From: Spirilliplanes yamanashiensis
Lineage (GTDB): Bacteria; Actinomycetota; Actinomycetes; Mycobacteriales; Micromonosporaceae
Direction of reading: 5' to 3'
Length of the DNA stretch: 64,000 nt
Assembly (NCBI RefSeq): GCF_016863475.1
Contig: NZ_BOOY01000043.1
Location: 44,090-108,089, forward strand
Shown one piece after another: positions 25,286-34,636 of the stretch. A model generated the notes under the pieces. That model was not told the origin of the DNA. It searched no databases and saw only the letters and a program-made list of their open reading frames with translations. The position numbers and the translations under genes are program-made. How positions within the stretch are numbered: position 1 is the stretch's first letter; each line of letters opens with the position of its first letter.

Positions 25286-26218
25286 ATGTCGAACCCGGGT
25301 CACACCGGGGCCGCCCTCGGCGCCGCCGTTCTGGCGGCCGTGTCGCTGGTCGGTCCAGCTGTCGAGGGGGAAGCACCGTCGGCGCCGCCTCCCCCGTCCG
25401 CCGCGGGCTGGTGGCGTACCGACCTCGGCGCCGTCCCGCTCGGCACAGCGGAGGACGACAACCCGACCGCGACCGCACTCGCCCGGCAGTGGTCCCACTA
25501 CGGCCAGGGCCAGGAGGACGACTACGGCCGTCCATCGGTCGTGTCCGCCCGACAGGACGGACTGCCGGCGCCGCCCGCCGGAGGCGACCACACGATCCGG
25601 CTGCGGCACTCACCGGGCGACACCGCGACGCAACGCAAGCTGTACAAGTCGTTCAGCGCCGACAGCTGGCCCGTGGGTACCGAACCGTTCAGCCAGCAAG
25701 ACGGCTCGCCGAAGGACGTTTCCGGCCGCTATATCGTCTACCAGTACATCAGCTCGGCGGAGCTGCGCCTCACAGAACGTGGCTGGATCAATCTGGCGCA
25801 GCTCAAGGAGGGCTACGCCACGAGCGATGGCAACCACACGAGCGACCCATCCTGGTGGGTGGTGGTCTACAACCGGGACGGGCGACAATTCCTGGACCTC
25901 GCGTACTGGGGCGAGGGCCGCATCAGCGATCCCTTGCTGGACCTGGCCCCGTATCTGGACCGGTGGGTCAAGGTCGAGATGCGGGTGTACCAGCAGGACC
26001 GCGTCGAGGTCTACCTCGACGACAAGTTTGTCGACGTGGGCCGCCAGTCGCAGTACCCCGTCGGCAGGATGCACTACGTCGGCAGCAAGGTCGGCGATGT
26101 GACGGTGACGGAGGAGCAGGGCTGGATCTTCGGCGCGGGCAACTACTCCAACCCTTCCGACCCTGACTCGGGCAGCCTCGTCCACGTCGGGCCGGCGGCC
26201 GTGCTGCCGCTGCCCTGA
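25286..26218 (+). CDS. Secreted jelly-roll protein, polysaccharide-lyase-like
   Basis: 310 residues from ATG 25286 (GCGGAGGG upstream). A short signal peptide (AALGAAVLAAVSLVGPAVEG) is followed by a beta-rich domain with features of concanavalin-like lyases and glucanases: TIRLRHSPGD, RYIVYQYISSAELRLT, WVKVEMRVYQQDRVEVYLDDKFVDVG and VGRMHYVGS. The strand-turn pattern WVKVEMRV..DRVEVYLD is typical of LamG/heparin-lyase-like folds. It probably binds or cleaves a polysaccharide outside the cell; substrate unknown. Its frame and composition differ from the metal genes around it. Confidence 0.6.
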   Translation: MSNPGHTGAALGAAVLAAVSLVGPAVEGEAPSAPPPPSAAGWWRTDLGAVPLGTAEDDNPTATALARQWSHYGQGQEDDYGRPSVVSARQDGLPAPPAGGDHTIRLRHSPGDTATQRKLYKSFSADSWPVGTEPFSQQDGSPKDVSGRYIVYQYISSAELRLTERGWINLAQLKEGYATSDGNHTSDPSWWVVVYNRDGRQFLDLAYWGEGRISDPLLDLAPYLDRWVKVEMRVYQQDRVEVYLDDKFVDVGRQSQYPVGRMHYVGSKVGDVTVTEEQGWIFGAGNYSNPSDPDSGSLVHVGPAAVLPLP

Positions 26219-26867
26219 GGCGGCCAGGCGCATCACGAACGCATCTGTCCCGGCACGACAGCGGTGCACGCAGCGCCGCGTGAATCGTCGTTACCCGACG
26301 TGGTTCGCCGTCCGCCGGACGTAACGCAGCCTCGTCATCGCCGACTGACCAGCGCACCGGGCCGTCGGGCAGGATTCCCCGGGAGTCGATCCACGCCGCC
26401 GCTATCGTGGCACCCTCCGAGGGCCCGGCCAAGTGCCCGGACAGCAACCGCACGACGCCCTCCATGGCTACGTCGGCGGGACGATCGTCAACTGGCACAC
26501 CTCGTTCGAGGACAAGTTCGATTCGGGTCCTGCACTCCCACGTCGACCGGCTGTGGGCGAAGTGGCAGCACGACCGGTTCTGGAGCACCTCGAGCCGTGG
26601 GCGGGCGGCACCGGTACCCGGCCGGAAGCTTCGCCGGACGATCAGCATCAGACGAACAACCGCATGCATCCGGCCATCGTCGAACCCCGGTACGAGGACT
26701 GAACGCGGCAACGCGCTCAATGGATGCGCAATGGCCGGCACTGAACAGGGCCGCGTCGACGGCCTCCATTCCTCTGACCTTTATCGTTCGCACCGAACCG
26801 ACGAGAGGACCCCTCAGCTGACCGGATGCGCGACCGATGTCACTGGTGGCCGCGAAAGGGGGGCGCC
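26219..26867. other. 649-bp stretch without a convincing gene
   Basis: Several overlapping open frames exist. A minus-strand one contains the natural-looking segment AMEGVVRLLSGHLAGPSEG (about 26400-26470) and a plus-strand one VNWHTSFEDKFDSG, but neither has a good start or a recognisable family. It may contain a decayed or very small gene. The promoter for the diguanylate cyclase must lie at its right end. Confidence 0.35.
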
Positions 26868-28148
26868 GTGACTCGAATGGCCGGCAAGCGGACCAAGGTC
26901 GCTGTCCGCATGATGATCACGCTGTTCATCACGATGGTGGTCGTCGGCGGGGTGCAGTATGTGGCCGTCGACCGGGCGCTGACCAACCGCGCATTGACGC
27001 AACTGGCCGCCGGTCACGAAGCGGACGCAAAGGTCATCAGGGGCCTCTACGAGGCGTCCCCGGCACATGACCGGCAAGGTCCGGTCAAGGAGCTGCTCAA
27101 CCACGTCGCCGCTCGGCCGGGCGTGCTCCGGGTCGCCTTGATCGCCCCCGACTCGACGGTGACCGCCGTGGGCCGGCAGGGACACACTCCTGCAGGTACG
27201 ACACCGCAAGCCGACATGCCCCATTCGATGCCGGGGATGTCCGCCGCGCCCATGAACGCCGGACATCCGATGCCGGCTCCGACGGACGCCGTGCGCGCGC
27301 CCGCCATCACCGGCACAGATCCCGGCCGTTCGGTCGGGGAACGGGTGGACGACTCAGCGGCGCGGACGGTGCAACAGGTCACCGGATCCCTGGCCTCGGA
27401 CACCCGCCTCAGCGCGGACGGCCTGTCAGCCGTCGTGACCGTGCCCGTCACCCTCGACGCTGCCACCCACGCCTTCGAAGTCGTCCGGTCGACCTCCGAT
27501 CTGCGGCAGCAGTTGAGCGCCCTGCGGTGGACGCTGCTCGGCACGCTCGGCCTCGGCCTACCGCTCGGGCTCGCGATCTTCTACCTCGTCGGAGCGCGGG
27601 GCTACAGCACCCGGCTGAACCGCGCCATCCAGGATTCCACGACGGACGGGCTCACCGGCCTGCGTAATCACCGCGAGTTCCACGAGGAATTGCATCGCCG
27701 CGTCGAGCTGGCCCGCCGGCACGGGCGCTCCCTGTCGCTGGCCCTGATCGACCTGGATGGGTTCAAGGCGGTCAACGACACCCTCGGTCACCGTGAGGGC
27801 GATCGCGTACTGGCCAAGATGGGCCTGCTGTTGAGCGATGCACGACCCGAGGATCTGCCGTTCCGCACAGGCGGGGACGAATTCGCGTTACTGCTGCCCG
27901 AGACTGACGCCGGCGGTGCGCAGATCGTCGCCGAGCGGATCCGCGAACAGGTGGAGGCGCACATCGGCGGCGTCACCACCAGCATCGGGATCGCCGACTT
28001 CACCCTGCACGTTCCGGACGCCGAGGCGCTTGTCGAGGCCGCCGACGCCGCCCTCTACGCCGCGAAAGCTCAGGGCCGGAACCGCGTCGTGCGTTCATTG
28101 CTGGGACAGGGCGAGCCCGCGGGCGCGTCGAGCATGACCAATCCCTGA
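26868..28148 (+). CDS. Membrane diguanylate cyclase with Met/His-rich sensor segment
   Basis: 426 residues from GTG 26868 behind AAAGGGGGG. Two transmembrane helices (about 13-31 and 219-243) bracket an extracytoplasmic domain. That domain contains a run (residues 106-136) of H, M and P, including DMPHSMPGM, AAPMNAGHPMP, a copper-protein type composition. The cytoplasmic GGDEF domain is complete: LIDLDGFKAVND, RTGGDEFALLLPE (335-339) and an RxxD inhibitory site (R326-D329). It should make cyclic di-GMP and probably responds to periplasmic metal, most likely copper (inference). It is followed by a convergent gene. Confidence 0.88.
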   Translation: MTRMAGKRTKVAVRMMITLFITMVVVGGVQYVAVDRALTNRALTQLAAGHEADAKVIRGLYEASPAHDRQGPVKELLNHVAARPGVLRVALIAPDSTVTAVGRQGHTPAGTTPQADMPHSMPGMSAAPMNAGHPMPAPTDAVRAPAITGTDPGRSVGERVDDSAARTVQQVTGSLASDTRLSADGLSAVVTVPVTLDAATHAFEVVRSTSDLRQQLSALRWTLLGTLGLGLPLGLAIFYLVGARGYSTRLNRAIQDSTTDGLTGLRNHREFHEELHRRVELARRHGRSLSLALIDLDGFKAVNDTLGHREGDRVLAKMGLLLSDARPEDLPFRTGGDEFALLLPETDAGGAQIVAERIREQVEAHIGGVTTSIGIADFTLHVPDAEALVEAADAALYAAKAQGRNRVVRSLLGQGEPAGASSMTNP

Positions 28149-28213
28149 CGCGGCGATGCCGTCCAGCGATTCATGGCCGGCATCGATTCAGGGTCGGCGC
28201 CGCGCCGCGTGTC

Positions 28214-29296
28214 CTATCCGGCAGTCAGGAGGCGCCGACCGGGCTGCGTCAACAGTGCGAGTGCGACGCCGGTCAACGCCGTCACTGCGACAATTCCTGT
28301 CCAGAGCTCGACGGGCCAGCTGATCCCTTCGGCGACGGCCAGTCCCGCCAGGTGAGCCGGCCACAGCAGCCCGGGCAGCAGGGCGCCGGCGAGGGCCAAC
28401 CGATGACGGGCTTCGGGCCCGCGCCTGCGGTCGATTGCGACGAGGAGGAGATCGGCGGCAACTGCCGCGACGGTGACAACGGCGGTAGCGAGAACCTGCG
28501 CATGCGGCAGGCCGACCATGGCGACCGAGAGCCACGCGACCGCACCGACCAGGGCCGTGACGCCACCGAAACGTATCGGGCCCCGCCGGAAGAGCAGAAG
28601 CAGCGGAATGACGATCAGAGCCGTGGTGATCACGTAGCGAGTCAGCCCTAGCAGAGCCGGAAGCTCGCCCGCCTCGTGGCCGGGCTGCCCTTCCGGAATC
28701 GTCGTCACAGCCTGCGTGGCGTCGGCCGCGGTGAATACCGATGCATAGGCAAGGAAGAACGCTGCCAGCGCTGTCGCCAACACCAGGGCGACGAGTCCTG
28801 GAAGCTGCGTGGCAGCCGATGCCGCGGACGGCTCGCCGCGGCCCCACCAGGCGGAGCGTAGAGGGCTCGTGACGATCAGCAGGGCGCCGGCCAGCAGGAT
28901 GAGGTGACTGGGACTGACGAGAGCGTCGACACCTGCCTCGACCCCGAAGATCTGGTGCCACGTCAGGTCGGCTGCGCCTCCCACGCCGAACACGATGACG
29001 CCGACCGCTCCGAGGGTGTATCCGACCGGGGGCTGAAGCCGACGCGCCGGTCGGCTCAGCCATGCGATCCAGCCGGCCAACGCCAGGAATCCGCTGTAGA
29101 GAGCCAGGTGCCATGGTGTGAAGAAGCTCTCCAGTGCGGGCACGTTGACATGCGCCCAGCCGTCGGCGAAGAGGGCGCCGATCAGCCACATGCTGAAGAC
29201 ATTCGTGACCGCATCGTCGATCGGCCGCGCGGCCCGCAAGGGGCGGCTGACGAAGCGAGAACGGACCAGCACCGACTCGGCCGAGGTGCCGCTCAT
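28214..29296 (-). CDS. Polytopic membrane protein of unknown function
   Basis: 360 residues, about nine or ten transmembrane helices. I do not recognise the family. An internal pseudo-repeat is notable: ALESFFTPWHLALYSGF (about 55) and VDALVSPSHLILLAGA (about 125), each a [E/D]-x3-T/S-P-x-H helix, and TWHQIFG between them, giving several membrane histidines that could bind metal or haem. ATG 29296 follows GGGGAGTGCTG. It lies 46 nt downstream of the DUF2752 gene in the same direction, so they are probably co-transcribed. Confidence 0.6.
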   Translation of the reverse strand: MSGTSAESVLVRSRFVSRPLRAARPIDDAVTNVFSMWLIGALFADGWAHVNVPALESFFTPWHLALYSGFLALAGWIAWLSRPARRLQPPVGYTLGAVGVIVFGVGGAADLTWHQIFGVEAGVDALVSPSHLILLAGALLIVTSPLRSAWWGRGEPSAASAATQLPGLVALVLATALAAFFLAYASVFTAADATQAVTTIPEGQPGHEAGELPALLGLTRYVITTALIVIPLLLLFRRGPIRFGGVTALVGAVAWLSVAMVGLPHAQVLATAVVTVAAVAADLLLVAIDRRRGPEARHRLALAGALLPGLLWPAHLAGLAVAEGISWPVELWTGIVAVTALTGVALALLTQPGRRLLTAG

Positions 29297-29342
29297 CAGC
29301 ACTCCCCTGGGTACCGTCGCCGTTCTGTCGGCGATCCACCTG

Positions 29343-29813
29343 TCACTGCTGGGCGATGTCGGGCACGTAGAACCAGGTGAACGGTGCCCACGGCAGGTTC
29401 CGCAGCACGGTGGCGTACAGCACGAACAAGACGGCGTAGGCCGCAAGGATGGTGACGACGGTCTTCCTCGACGTCGGCATGGGCAACCTCTTGCCGAACA
29501 CCGAGACGCCGATCCACCAGATCCACGCATACGCCAGGAACGGGATACCGAGCAGGAACGCGAGATGCATCCGGGCGGCGTTCACCAGGTCACCGTGCAA
29601 CAAGTACCAGGTCATCCGCGTGATGCCGCACGTCGGCCCGTCGATGCCGAAGAGCATGTGCCAGACACAGCGCCCCGCCGGATCGGGCTCGCTGTCCGTC
29701 GGGTCGAAGGCCAGCACGAACGCGAACCAGGTCAACGGCGCGGCGAGGGCCCAGAGCGGCGTGAATCGACGGCGCCCCGCCGGAGGCCGCGTCTGGACGT
29801 GCTGTGCGGTCAT
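29343..29813 (-). CDS. DUF2752 membrane protein
   Basis: 156 residues from ATG 29813, preceded by GGGGGAGATGACCCG. Three to four transmembrane helices and the DUF2752 signature GPTCGITRMTWYLLHGDLVNA (family consensus CPxCGxTR). Function unknown; the Cys/Thr motif lies at a membrane interface. A longer reading back to 29987 would begin inside the operator at 29987-30005 and is not preferred. It is divergent from csoR with the operator in between. Confidence 0.8.
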   Translation of the reverse strand: MTAQHVQTRPPAGRRRFTPLWALAAPLTWFAFVLAFDPTDSEPDPAGRCVWHMLFGIDGPTCGITRMTWYLLHGDLVNAARMHLAFLLGIPFLAYAWIWWIGVSVFGKRLPMPTSRKTVVTILAAYAVLFVLYATVLRNLPWAPFTWFYVPDIAQQ

Positions 29814-29986
29814 CGGGTCATCTCCCCCAACACGCTGCGGCGAGGGTGGTGAGGCTCGACGCCCCACCCCGACCTGCTCGAGCGCGTTCCATCGCGCGTC
29901 AGCCGTCCTGGGCCACCGGCCAGGCCCATGATCCCGTGCAGCACCAGCAATCCTCCAGACGGCACCGCGGAGCAGGCCCCCGGTCA

Positions 29987-30005
29987 CTACTATGCATCTT
30001 AGGAG
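29987..30005. promoter_or_regulatory. Candidate BlaI-type operator, site 2 (DUF2752 / csoR)
   Basis: CTACTATGCATCTTAGGAG, an inverted repeat CTACTA/TAGGAG. It lies 174 bp upstream of the DUF2752 start and 135 bp upstream of csoR. On the minus strand it contains CATAGT, a plausible -10 element for the DUF2752 operon. Confidence 0.65.
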
Positions 30006-30113
30006 ATAGGCGCGCGCACGTCCATGACGCCGCCAAGGTCAGCGGTCCGGCGCGCCAGCCGGCACCGGGGGCAGCGCCTGCCGTAGGTGACCTGCCCACA
30101 GTCGATGACGCCA

Positions 30114-30130
30114 TTACCCTGCCCGGGTAT
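30114..30130 (+). promoter_or_regulatory. CsoR operator of csoR
   Basis: TACCCTGCCCGGGTA (30115-30129) is a TACCC-N5-GGGTA dyad ending 10 bp before the csoR start, in the size class of CsoR boxes. TATCGT (30128-30133) just upstream of ATG 30140 could be the -10 of a leaderless transcript, which would put the operator across the promoter for autoregulation. Confidence 0.7.
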
Positions 30131-30139
30131 CGTTGCCGT

Positions 30140-30439
30140 ATGAGTGAAGAGGCGACGCTGGGGCCGCACGGCTATTCCGCCGAGAAGCAGGCGCTCATGG
30201 GGCGGCTTCGTCGTGTCGAAGGGCAGGTGCGCGGTCTGCAGCGAATGGTCGATGAGGACACCTACTGCATCGACGTCCTGACGCAGATCTCGGCGGCCAC
30301 CAAGGCCCTGCAGGCGGTCGCCGTCGGCTTGCTCGAAGATCACCTGCGGCACTGCGTCGTGCAGGCCGCAGCCGACGGCAACCCCGACGCGAAGATCAAA
30401 GAGGCGACGGCCGCGATCGCCCGCCTGGTGCGCTCCTGA
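30140..30439 (+). CDS. csoR: CsoR copper-sensing repressor
   Basis: A 99-residue all-helical repressor. The copper ligands C43 (DTYCIDVL), H68 (EDHLRHC) and C72 fall at the exact CsoR spacing (C-x24-H-x3-C), and the N-terminal MGRLRRVEGQVRGLQRMV is the RcnR/CsoR DNA-binding helix. Cu(I) binding releases it from GC-rich dyads. Dyads of the right type precede csoR itself, copZ-copA (34015) and, interestingly, the truncated nuo operon (62749). Longer upstream readings of this frame have no support. Confidence 0.95.
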   Translation: MSEEATLGPHGYSAEKQALMGRLRRVEGQVRGLQRMVDEDTYCIDVLTQISAATKALQAVAVGLLEDHLRHCVVQAAADGNPDAKIKEATAAIARLVRS

Positions 30440-30471
30440 CCGGGGCGGTGCGACAGTCCTCACAACGGCCT

Positions 30472-30505
30472 GGTGCCGTCGCCGACCACGGTCGGCGACG
30501 GCACC
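30472..30505. terminator. Bidirectional terminator between csoR and copA
   Basis: A perfect 16-bp stem (GGTGCCGTCGCCGACC / GGTCGGCGACGGCACC) with a 2-nt centre, between two converging genes. It can serve both. Confidence 0.8.
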
Positions 30506-30521
30506 TGAGCCCAACTCGCCG

Positions 30522-32783
30522 TTACTGCGCCGTGGTGAACCGGCGCAGCCGCAGGCTGTTGGCAACGACGAACACCGACGAGAAGGCCATGGCCGCGCCG
30601 GCGATCATCGGGTTGAGCATCCCGGCCGCGGCCAACGGCAGCGCGGCGACGTTGTAGGCGAAGGCCCAGAACAGGTTGCTCTTGATGATCCGCAAGGTGC
30701 GCCGGGACAGCCGGATGGCGTCGACTGCGGCCATCAGATCGCCGCGCACCAGCGTCAGGTCCGATGCCTCGATGGCCACATCGGTTCCCGTCCCCATGGC
30801 CAGGCCCAGGTCGGCCTGAGCCAGCGCGGCGGCGTCGTTGACCCCGTCGCCGACCATCGCGACGACCTTCCCGTCCGCCTGCAGGCGCTTCACGACGTCC
30901 ACCTTGTCCGCCGGGAGCACCTCGGCGATGACCTCGGCGATGTCGACCTCCGCGGCCACCGCGCGGGCCACGGTCTCGTTGTCGCCGGTGAGCAGGACCG
31001 GCGTGAGACCAAGCCCCCGCAGAGCCGCGACGGCCTGCCGGCTCGTCGGCTTGACGACGTCCGCGACCGCGAGCACACCGCGGGCGATCCCGTCCCAGCC
31101 GACGACGATCGCGGTACGCCCCCGGGACTCCGCCGCCGACATGGCCTCCCGGATCTCGGCCGGTACGTCCAGGCCGGACTGCTCGAGCAGTCGCCGCCGG
31201 CCGACCACGACGTCCCGCCCCTGCACGGTCCCCCGTACGCCGAGGCCCTCGACGTTGCCGAAACCGGCGACCTCCGGCAGCCGCCCCGCGGCCGCGGCGG
31301 CGGTGGCGACCGCCTGCGCGATCGGATGCTCGGAGGCCGCTTCCACGGCCCCAGCGAGTCGCAGGACCTCGTCCCGGTCCTGACCGTCCGCCACCGCCAC
31401 GTCGACGAGCGTCATCCGGCCGGTCGTGACGGTCCCGGTCTTGTCGAGCACCACGGTGTCGACCTTGCGCGTCGACTCCAGGACCTCCGGCCCCTTGATG
31501 AGGATGCCGAGCTGGGCACCGCGGCCGGTGCCGACCAGGAGCGCGGTGGGCGTCGCCAGGCCGAGGGCGCACGGGCAGGCGATGATCAGGACGGCGACCG
31601 CGGCGGTGAAAGCCGCCGTGAGCCCGGCCCCGGTGCCGATCCACCAACCGAGGGTGCCGATCGCGAGCGCGATGACGATCGGGACGAAGACGCCCGAGAT
31701 CCGGTCGGCGAGGCGCTGGACCGCGGCCTTGCCGGTCTGCGCCTGCTCCACCAGCTTGGCCATCTGTGCGAGCTGCGTGTCCGCGCCCACCCGGGTGGCG
31801 CGCACGACGAGACGCCCGCCCGCGTTGACGGTCGCGCCGACGACGGTGTCGCCGGGCCGCACCTCGACCGGCACGGACTCACCGGTCAGCATGCTGGCGT
31901 CGACGGCCGAGGAGCCGTCCTCGACCTCGCCGTCCGTGGCGATCTTCTCGCCCGGCCGCACCACGAACCGGTCCCCGACGGACAGGTCCCCGACCGGCAG
32001 GCGAACCTCGACGCCGTCCCGCAGGACCGCCACGTCCTTGGCGCCCAGCTCTAGCAGCGCGCGCAACGCGGCGCCCGCCCGGCGCTTCGACCGGGCCTCG
32101 AAGTATCGGCCGGCCAGGATGAACATCGTGACACCGGCGGCGGCCTCGAGGTAGATGTTCGCCGCGCCGTCGGTGCGGCCGATGTCGAGGCTGAACGGGT
32201 GTGTCATGCCGGGCATGCCGGCCGTACCGAAGAACAGCGCCCACAGCGACCAGAGGAACGCCGCCAGCGTGCCCATGGAGATGAGCGTGTCCATGGTGGC
32301 AGCGCCGTGTCGCAGGTTGGTCCAGGCCGCCCGGTGGAACGGCAGGCCGCCGTAGACCACCACCGGGGCGGCCAGCGTCAGCGACAGCCACTGCCAGTAG
32401 GTGAACTGCAGCGCCGGAACCATGGCCATCGCCACCACCGGCACCGTCAGCGCGACGGACACCCAGAGCCGGGTGCGCAGGCTGCGCAGCTCGTCGACCG
32501 GGTGCGCCTGCTCCGCCGGGTCGTCACCGGCGGGCTTCGGCGGCGGCGGGAGCTGGGCGGTGTACCCGGTCTTCTCGACGGTGGCGATCAGGTCGGCGGG
32601 CGTCACGCCGTCGGCGAAGTTCACGCTCGCCTTCTCGGTGGCGTAGTTGACCGTTGCGGTGACGCCGTCCATGCGGTTGAGCTTTTTCTCGATGCGCGAG
32701 GCGCAGGAGGCGCACGTCATGCCGCCGATCGACAGCTCGATCTGCTCGACGGCCGTCTGCAACGGCCTGGTGACGGATGCCAT
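30522..32783 (-). CDS. copA: Copper-exporting P1B-type ATPase
   Basis: 753 residues. One N-terminal HMA domain ([10 protein letters not shown]), eight transmembrane helices, actuator TGES, CPC in [13 protein letters not shown] (Cu(I) transport site), DKTGTVTTG phosphorylation site, SEHPIAQA (the conserved HP) and [10 protein letters not shown]. It exports cytoplasmic Cu(I). ATG 32783 is preceded by AAGGAGAGC; a 72-residue upstream extension is Arg/Pro-rich shadow. It ends the operon copZ - secreted copper protein - copA, controlled by the CsoR box at 34015. Confidence 0.96.
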   Translation of the reverse strand: MASVTRPLQTAVEQIELSIGGMTCASCASRIEKKLNRMDGVTATVNYATEKASVNFADGVTPADLIATVEKTGYTAQLPPPPKPAGDDPAEQAHPVDELRSLRTRLWVSVALTVPVVAMAMVPALQFTYWQWLSLTLAAPVVVYGGLPFHRAAWTNLRHGAATMDTLISMGTLAAFLWSLWALFFGTAGMPGMTHPFSLDIGRTDGAANIYLEAAAGVTMFILAGRYFEARSKRRAGAALRALLELGAKDVAVLRDGVEVRLPVGDLSVGDRFVVRPGEKIATDGEVEDGSSAVDASMLTGESVPVEVRPGDTVVGATVNAGGRLVVRATRVGADTQLAQMAKLVEQAQTGKAAVQRLADRISGVFVPIVIALAIGTLGWWIGTGAGLTAAFTAAVAVLIIACPCALGLATPTALLVGTGRGAQLGILIKGPEVLESTRKVDTVVLDKTGTVTTGRMTLVDVAVADGQDRDEVLRLAGAVEAASEHPIAQAVATAAAAAGRLPEVAGFGNVEGLGVRGTVQGRDVVVGRRRLLEQSGLDVPAEIREAMSAAESRGRTAIVVGWDGIARGVLAVADVVKPTSRQAVAALRGLGLTPVLLTGDNETVARAVAAEVDIAEVIAEVLPADKVDVVKRLQADGKVVAMVGDGVNDAAALAQADLGLAMGTGTDVAIEASDLTLVRGDLMAAVDAIRLSRRTLRIIKSNLFWAFAYNVAALPLAAAGMLNPMIAGAAMAFSSVFVVANSLRLRRFTTAQ

Positions 32784-32793
32784 CGTGCTCTCC

Positions 32794-33762
32794 TTACCCA
32801 TGGGTCTGATCACCCTCCCCGTGCTGCTCCCCGGAGGGGGCGGGCGGCGTCGTGGCGGTCTGCGCCGTCGCGGGAACCGTGAACTCGGCGGTACGGACCT
32901 TCCCCGCGTGCTGGAAGTCCAGGTACAGGCGGTACGTCCCCACGGACGGCACCTCGGTGTAGAAGGTGATGCCCGGTCCCGGTGCGGTGCGACCGTCACC
33001 GGGCGCGCCGTCCGGGTGCACGTGCAGGTACGCGAGGTCCCCGTCGCGCAGCGCCACCAGGTGGCCGTACGCGCCCAGGTACGGCTCGAGGTCGGTGACC
33101 GGCGCTCCGTCCCTGCTGACCGACAGCGTCACCTTCGACGACGTGCCGGGGACCAGGTCGCCGTCGAGTGTCACGGTGTAGCCGTCGACGGTCGCGGTCC
33201 GCGCCGGCTCGGGCAGCGGGACTGGGCGCAACTCGCCCGGTGCCGCAACGTCGACGCCCAGGGTGAGGGCTGACTCCCGGCCGGCCGGTCGGAAATCCGC
33301 GAACACCCGGTACTGCCCGGGCGCCGCAACGGCCAGCGCGGTCGACCAGGTGCCGTCGGTGCCGAGCTGCGGGTGCACGTGCTGAAAGTGGGCGAGGTCG
33401 CGACGCACGACGATGAGGTGCAGGTCCTTTTCATGGGTCGCGGTGTACCGGGTCACCGGTGTGCCGTCGGGACCGAGGATCCGGAAGCGGAACTGCTGCG
33501 GCTCACCCGCCGACAATTCGGGCGACTCGGGGGCCAGTCGGTAGCCGTCCTGGATGACCTGCAGGCCGACGGGCAGATGGGCATCTGCGCCAGCGCCTCC
33601 AGACGGAGCGGCGGTGGCACTGTGCTGCGCGGCGGGCATGCCGTGCGCCGCGGGCGGCGTCCGGTCGGGCCCGGCCACACTGCCGAGCCCGACGGACGTA
33701 CCGAACACCGCCGCGAGGCCCAGCATGTACGCACCCAGCTTGATCGGGGTTCGCACGGTCAC
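32794..33762 (-). CDS. Secreted/anchored protein of the copper operon
   Basis: 322 residues with an N-terminal signal anchor (about 8-28) and two Ig-like/cupredoxin-like beta domains. Conserved-looking ligands occur in [10 protein letters not shown] and YLHVHPDG, each an H-x-H-P motif, and the N- and C-terminal tails are His-rich ([22 protein letters not shown]). I know similar proteins from actinobacterial cop operons without an assigned function; periplasmic copper binding is likely. GTG 33762 overlaps the copZ stop by 4 nt, and the gene ends 10 nt before copA. Confidence 0.75.
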   Translation of the reverse strand: MTVRTPIKLGAYMLGLAAVFGTSVGLGSVAGPDRTPPAAHGMPAAQHSATAAPSGGAGADAHLPVGLQVIQDGYRLAPESPELSAGEPQQFRFRILGPDGTPVTRYTATHEKDLHLIVVRRDLAHFQHVHPQLGTDGTWSTALAVAAPGQYRVFADFRPAGRESALTLGVDVAAPGELRPVPLPEPARTATVDGYTVTLDGDLVPGTSSKVTLSVSRDGAPVTDLEPYLGAYGHLVALRDGDLAYLHVHPDGAPGDGRTAPGPGITFYTEVPSVGTYRLYLDFQHAGKVRTAEFTVPATAQTATTPPAPSGEQHGEGDQTHG

Positions 33763-33965
33763 CTCGCCACGGCGTAGCCCGCCTCGTCGACCGCGGCCTC
33801 CACCGCCGCGTCGTCGAGGGGCTGCTCGCTGGTGACGGTCACCTGACCGGTGGCCAGATCGACCTCCACGTCGGTCACGCCGGGGAGCTGCTTGATCTCA
33901 GTGCCGACGGAGTTGACGCAGTGCGAGCACGTCATGCCGGTCACGGTGTAGGTCTGCGTCGCCAT
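33759..33965 (-). CDS. copZ: Copper chaperone CopZ
   Basis: A 68-residue single HMA domain (beta-alpha-beta-beta-alpha-beta). Cu(I)-binding GMTCSHCVNSV sits in loop 1; the C-terminal DEAGYAVAR matches the usual end of CopZ. It carries Cu(I) to CopA and may exchange it with CsoR. It is the first gene of the copZ-copA operon, with the CsoR box about 50 bp upstream. Confidence 0.95.
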   Translation of the reverse strand: MATQTYTVTGMTCSHCVNSVGTEIKQLPGVTDVEVDLATGQVTVTSEQPLDDAAVEAAVDEAGYAVAR

Positions 33966-34009
33966 TGGTGCACTCCTCAGGACGTGGCGGAACTTCCGAT
34001 GAACACTCT

Positions 34010-34030
34010 ACCCCTACCCCCCAGGGGTAT
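34010..34030 (-). promoter_or_regulatory. CsoR operator of the copZ-copA operon
   Basis: TACCCCCCAGGGGTA at 34015-34029, a perfect TACCCC-N3-GGGGTA dyad. On the minus strand TAGAGTGT follows at about 34010, a possible -10. This is the best CsoR box in the window. Confidence 0.85.
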
Positions 34031-34069
34031 CAAGCCCTGGCAGGAGACGACAGTCACACACGGCGCAGA

Positions 34070-34465
34070 TCAGTCCTCGTCGAGCGGCGCGCGCGTCAGC
34101 TCCACCAGACGCCTGAGGCAGTGCTCCCGCAAGGGCTGGGGAAAATCGTCGGCAAGCCGGTAGTAGACGATCCGGCCGGCCTTACGGCCGGTCACCAGGC
34201 CCGCGGTGCGGAGAATGCGCAGGCCGTAGCCGACCGAATCCTCAGACGCCTCCAGGGCCAGTGCGAGATCGCCGACACAGAGCTCCTCGACCGTGTCGAG
34301 CGCGTACAGGATCCGCGCGCGGACCGGGTCCGCGAGAAGGCCCAGCAGGGACGACAGCCGGGCGGCGTCCTCCGGGGAGATGAGCCGCTGCCGCGCAGCC
34401 TCGACGCGCTCGGCGTCGACCGGATGCGAATGCCCGCCGGCCGACCGGTGCTCCGACACAGCCAC
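34070..34465 (-). CDS. ArsR/SmtB family metal-responsive repressor
   Basis: 131 residues. Winged helix: SLLGLLADPVRARILYAL, ELCVGDLALALEASEDSVGYGLRILRTAGLV. The ELCVGD motif places a Cys in helix alpha-3/4 as in SmtB/CmtR/NmtR proteins. The His-rich N-terminus (SEHRSAGGHSHP) and the later EHC may add ligands, so the metal could be Zn, Cd, Ni or Cu. Start is GTG 34465 or, with better spacing to AAGGGGG, GTG 34459. It is divergent from a DUF305 lipoprotein and lies beside the copZ promoter. The CDF gene at 20425 is a possible distant target. Confidence 0.85.
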   Translation of the reverse strand: MAVSEHRSAGGHSHPVDAERVEAARQRLISPEDAARLSSLLGLLADPVRARILYALDTVEELCVGDLALALEASEDSVGYGLRILRTAGLVTGRKAGRIVYYRLADDFPQPLREHCLRRLVELTRAPLDED

Positions 34466-34492
34466 CCCCTTCGACGCAGCATGTTACGCGCA

Positions 34493-34507
34493 CACCCGTA
34501 CGGGTAT
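34493..34507 (+). promoter_or_regulatory. CsoR-like dyad upstream of DUF305 gene
   Basis: CACCCGTACGGGTAT: a perfect ACCCGTACGGGT palindrome close to the box at 62749 but one base shorter in the centre. It lies between the ArsR/SmtB gene and the DUF305 gene (130 bp upstream of the latter). Confidence 0.5.
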
Positions 34508-34636
34508 CCGGCTGTCCGCCGAGACTCCGGCACACGACAACAGAACGGACGACAGCGTCCCACCGGCACGTCTCCGGACCCGGCGCACCAGCACGACCAC
34601 CCCCGATGGATACCACCACCCGAGAAGGACCCCGCC

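Noticed and set aside
32795..32805. ACCCATGGGT near the copA start as a CsoR box
   Set aside because: Too short with no spacer and lies inside the operon between two coupled genes.
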